Below the pieces are notes generated by a model. That model made no database searches. It saw only the letters and a list, made by a program, of their open reading frames with translations, and was not told where the DNA came from. A stretch of 17,650 nt of DNA from Chloroflexota bacterium (lineage in GTDB: Bacteria; Chloroflexota; Ktedonobacteria; Ktedonobacterales; Ktedonobacteraceae). Numbering within the stretch: position 1 is the stretch's first letter; the number at the start of each line of letters is the position of its first letter. A program made the translations under genes and the position numbers. The stretch covers positions 1 through 17,650 of the forward strand of contig VBHS01000197.1 of NCBI GenBank assembly GCA_005881295.1, written 5' to 3'. Shown here piece by piece: positions 15,923 to 17,650 of the stretch.

Positions 15923-15942
15923 TTGTGAAAATTTTTTCACAA
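15923..15942. promoter_or_regulatory. 20-bp palindrome, candidate operator
   Basis: TTGTGAAAA at 15923-15931 pairs with TTTTCACAA at 15934-15942, separated by two T's. It lies 13 bp upstream of the -35 element of the two-component promoter and about 65 bp upstream of the divergent promoter, a fitting position for a dimeric regulator. As RNA it could also form a hairpin, but its location between divergent promoters favours a DNA-binding site. Confidence 0.45.
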
Positions 15943-16007
15943 CGATATGTCAAATATGTCTATAAAGTTTCAAATCATCCCTTTTTTAGCCATTGAACCC
16001 TGGCGAA

Positions 16008-16035
16008 TTGACAAGTTTATGTGATATGTTATTAG
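16008..16035 (+). promoter_or_regulatory. Promoter of the small acidic-tail protein gene
   Basis: TTGACA (16008-16013), a 16-bp spacer and TATTAG (16030-16035), with TGT just before as an extended -10. It gives a leader of about 120 bases before the GTG at 16163. The leader holds two tiny frames back to back: 16074-16097 (seven codons) and 16098-16130 (ten codons). Confidence 0.55.
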
Positions 16036-16162
16036 TACACTCTATGTTTCCTTTACGGAAAATTTGAAGTAGAATGGCTCTCTATAGAGGCGTTTAAATG
16101 CAAGAACTCCAAAAGGAAACCGGTGTATAGTTGTCCTAGTAAAGAAAGGGACGGTTCTAATC

Positions 16163-16579
16163 GTGAAAAATGCCGAGCGGAAACGCACATCCTTGGTGGC
16201 TAATCTGGGCGATATCAACCGACCTTTGCGTGTTCGACCTGTACGCGTCATGGGACGCGAGTGGTGGGCGGTGGATGCTGAAGACACCTGGCCTGGCATG
16301 GTAATGGACCTGCGCCGTTTAGGCTTTGAGTCGATGGCATGGGAGGATGAGGTACTGGTGCGTGAAAGTGCACCTGCCTACGAACCGCAGATGGAGGGGC
16401 CGGCTGCTCCTGGAGGGCTGAAGCCATTTCCACTGATTCATCCAACAATACAGATCCGCAAGGAATCATATTCACCCAATTACGCTGATTTTGGTTATTT
16501 GGATGAGTATGACGACAAAGAGGATGAAGAAGATGTGGAGGAAGAAGACGAGTTCGAACCTGAAGATCTGGGCGAGTAG
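16163..16579 (+). CDS. Hypothetical protein with acidic C-terminal tail
   Basis: Predicted 138-residue soluble protein of unknown function, starting with GTG (AAGGG lies 12 bases upstream, slightly far). Residues 1-70 look folded: basic start, then a beta-rich stretch around VRPVRVMGREWWAVDAED and a helix DLRRLGF followed by MAWEDEVLV. Residues 75-110 are Pro-rich. Residues 114-138 are almost wholly Asp/Glu. No family recognised; it may be restricted to this lineage. It stands as a single transcription unit, with its own promoter and a terminator whose stem begins inside the last codons. Acidic tails of this kind occur in DNA-mimic, ribosome-associated and chaperone-type proteins, but nothing here selects among them. 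Coding potential is supported by normal codon use and the tight promoter-terminator framing. Confidence 0.7.
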   Translation: MKNAERKRTSLVANLGDINRPLRVRPVRVMGREWWAVDAEDTWPGMVMDLRRLGFESMAWEDEVLVRESAPAYEPQMEGPAAPGGLKPFPLIHPTIQIRKESYSPNYADFGYLDEYDDKEDEEDVEEEDEFEPEDLGE

Positions 16580-16596
16580 TTTGCCCAGGTCTTTTT
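16564..16596 (+). terminator. Intrinsic terminator overlapping the stop codon
   Basis: AGATCTGGGC (16564-16573) pairs with GCCCAGGTCT (16583-16592) over 10 bp with one G-U pair, followed by a T-run ending at 16596. The stem starts in the last codons of the acidic-tail protein and the stop codon is in the loop. Confidence 0.85.
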
Positions 16597-16620
16597 GCTA
16601 ATAATAAAGATGCTCGTACA

Positions 16621-16645
16621 TAGGGTACCCGCGAGGGGCACTCTA
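16621..16645. repeat. Possible degenerate GTAGGG-type hairpin
   Basis: TAGGGTACCC and GGGCACTCTA can form a 10-bp stem with two mismatches around a short GCGAG loop. The layout recalls the two stronger repeats at 931-1008 and 3783-3827, but the match is weak. It lies in the gap before the hydrolase gene (16597-16770), which otherwise shows nothing clear. Confidence 0.3.
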
Positions 16646-16770
16646 CCATAGATAATCTGCGCAACAATATGCAGCATTCCATATCTATGATGGATGTCTC
16701 AAGTGGGTACCTTTGCTATTATCAACGCGCTAAGCTGTCGTTAAAACTTCAACTGGTAGGAATGAAAACG

Positions 16771-17553
16771 ATGTCTACAACCGAATCATCACAATCTCAC
16801 TCTCGTGTATTGAGGCAAACTGCGATAGGTGCGCTCCTGATCCATGGTTTGAATGGTACGCCAGAAGAAATGGCCGAGATGGAGAGCTTTCTCCAGGCAA
16901 AAGGCATCATCACTGAAAATATATTGTTACCAGGGCACGGAGTACCTGTGCGAGAAATGGCATTCCTTGGCTGGGAGGATTGGGCAAATGCTGTGCGCCG
17001 CGAATTGCGCTTACTCAAACAGCGTTGTGAATATGTGTTTCTCGTTGGGCATTCGCTTGGAGGTGCCTTAGCCTTGCACGTCGCTGCACACGAGGAAGTG
17101 ACCGGTATTGTGACGATGTGCGCTCCCCTCCATATGTATCCCGGTTTAAAGCGACTGGTTGGCATCGTCAGTCGAATTACCCCTATGCTTCCCAGGCTGC
17201 ACGATGACGTGCGAGATCCAGGGGCTCGTCGACGCTATAACAGGAATGTCTATCGTCTAGCTCCTGTTGCGCCGGTTTACAGTATGTTACAATTTTTACC
17301 ACAACTACGAGGGGAGCTACCTCGCATAACTGTCCCCATACTGATTATGACCGCAATCAATGATCATGTGGTCCCCGCCCGTGATGGGCGTGAGATCTAC
17401 CGATTGATTGGTTCGCACGATAAGCACCTCCTCACGTTACACCGCTCCTATCATATGATAATGATGGATCATGATCGTGAGGAGGTCTTTGCCAAAACCA
17501 GCGCTTTTATTTTGCGGCATGCCGGTAAAGTGCAGCCGCATTCACGAAAGTAG
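16771..17553 (+). CDS. Alpha/beta hydrolase, Est30-like carboxylesterase / monoacylglycerol lipase
   Basis: Predicted 260-residue cytosolic serine hydrolase. The fold landmarks are HGLNGTP (25-31, oxyanion loop), LLPGHG (52-57), nucleophile elbow GHSLGG with S95, acid D198 in NDHVVP, and H228 in RSYHMIMMDHDREEV. The sequence around the acid and histidine matches Bacillus/Geobacillus Est30-type carboxylesterases (about 247 residues), which cleave short to medium acyl esters. The ATG at 16771 is preferred: TAGGA lies at good spacing and the folded part begins soon after. An in-frame ATG at 16669 would add 34 residues unlike the family. It is a single gene after a terminator, with no functional link to its neighbours visible. 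Confidence 0.88.
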   Translation: MSTTESSQSHSRVLRQTAIGALLIHGLNGTPEEMAEMESFLQAKGIITENILLPGHGVPVREMAFLGWEDWANAVRRELRLLKQRCEYVFLVGHSLGGALALHVAAHEEVTGIVTMCAPLHMYPGLKRLVGIVSRITPMLPRLHDDVRDPGARRRYNRNVYRLAPVAPVYSMLQFLPQLRGELPRITVPILIMTAINDHVVPARDGREIYRLIGSHDKHLLTLHRSYHMIMMDHDREEVFAKTSAFILRHAGKVQPHSRK

Positions 17554-17650
17554 GTATCTTCCAGTACGAGATAAGATCAAATTGCTTCCTGAGGTGACTA
17601 AGTTGAGGTAGGTTCTACCTCGTTGGCTATCTCCTGGTCGGATACAGGCA
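17554..17650. other. Downstream region with a small hairpin
   Basis: GAGGTAG (17605-17611) and CTACCTC (17615-17621) form a perfect 7-bp stem with a 3-base loop. No T-run follows on either strand, so termination is unproven. On the minus strand one frame is open from the window edge to a TAG at 17600-17598 (16 codons); it could be the end of a convergent gene, but this is too short to judge. Confidence 0.4.

Noticed and set aside
17598..17650. Possible C-terminal end of a minus-strand gene entering from the right edge
   Set aside because: Only 16 codons are visible before the TAG, with no motif; an open stretch this short is expected by chance.

Overview
The window looks like a piece of a Chloroflexota chromosome, most likely from the Ktedonobacteria. 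The clues are a long Ala/Thr-rich 'TATAQA'-type linker in a membrane Ser/Thr kinase, GTAGGGG-type palindromic intergenic repeats, and NarL/DesK-type two-component genes with many domains. This placement is inferred from style and gene content, not from a marker gene. No rRNA, tRNA, CRISPR array or transposase is visible.

Positions 1-6870 hold six genes on the plus strand: a cysteine-synthase-like PLP enzyme (cut by the window edge), a threonine-synthase-like PLP enzyme, the amidohydrolase SsnA, an M20 peptidase of the YgeY type broken by an internal out-of-frame deletion, carbamate kinase, and the knotted carbamoyltransferase YgeW. Positions 8529-13349 hold a second plus-strand operon with its own good promoter: another COG0402-type amidohydrolase/deaminase, a membrane Ser/Thr protein kinase, and a HyuA/dihydropyrimidinase-type cyclic amidohydrolase. 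Between them lie a small broken response-regulator remnant and a membrane-anchored LysM-like protein.

The ssnA-ygeY-arcC-ygeW-hyuA set matches the E. coli yge/yqe/ssnA/hyuA locus, which is linked to purine (urate) breakdown. Amidohydrolases open the rings, YgeW yields carbamoyl phosphate, and carbamate kinase turns that into ATP. The usual last enzyme of that route, the PLP-dependent diaminopropionate ammonia-lyase YgeX, is absent from this window. Two other fold-type II PLP enzymes stand where it might be expected. I consider this variant pathway, with an embedded signalling kinase, the most interesting hypothesis here.

Positions 13358-15848 (minus strand) encode a NarL-type response regulator and its DesK/NarX-type histidine kinase. 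The kinase membrane sensor is separated from the catalytic part by a frameshift, probably with a deletion. A divergent promoter region (15850-16162) with a near-perfect palindrome separates it from a small plus-strand gene for an unknown protein with an acidic tail, which ends in a classic intrinsic terminator. The window closes with an Est30-like alpha/beta hydrolase. The two independent out-of-frame breaks and the receiver remnant point to gene decay or to sequence/assembly error; raw reads would separate these.
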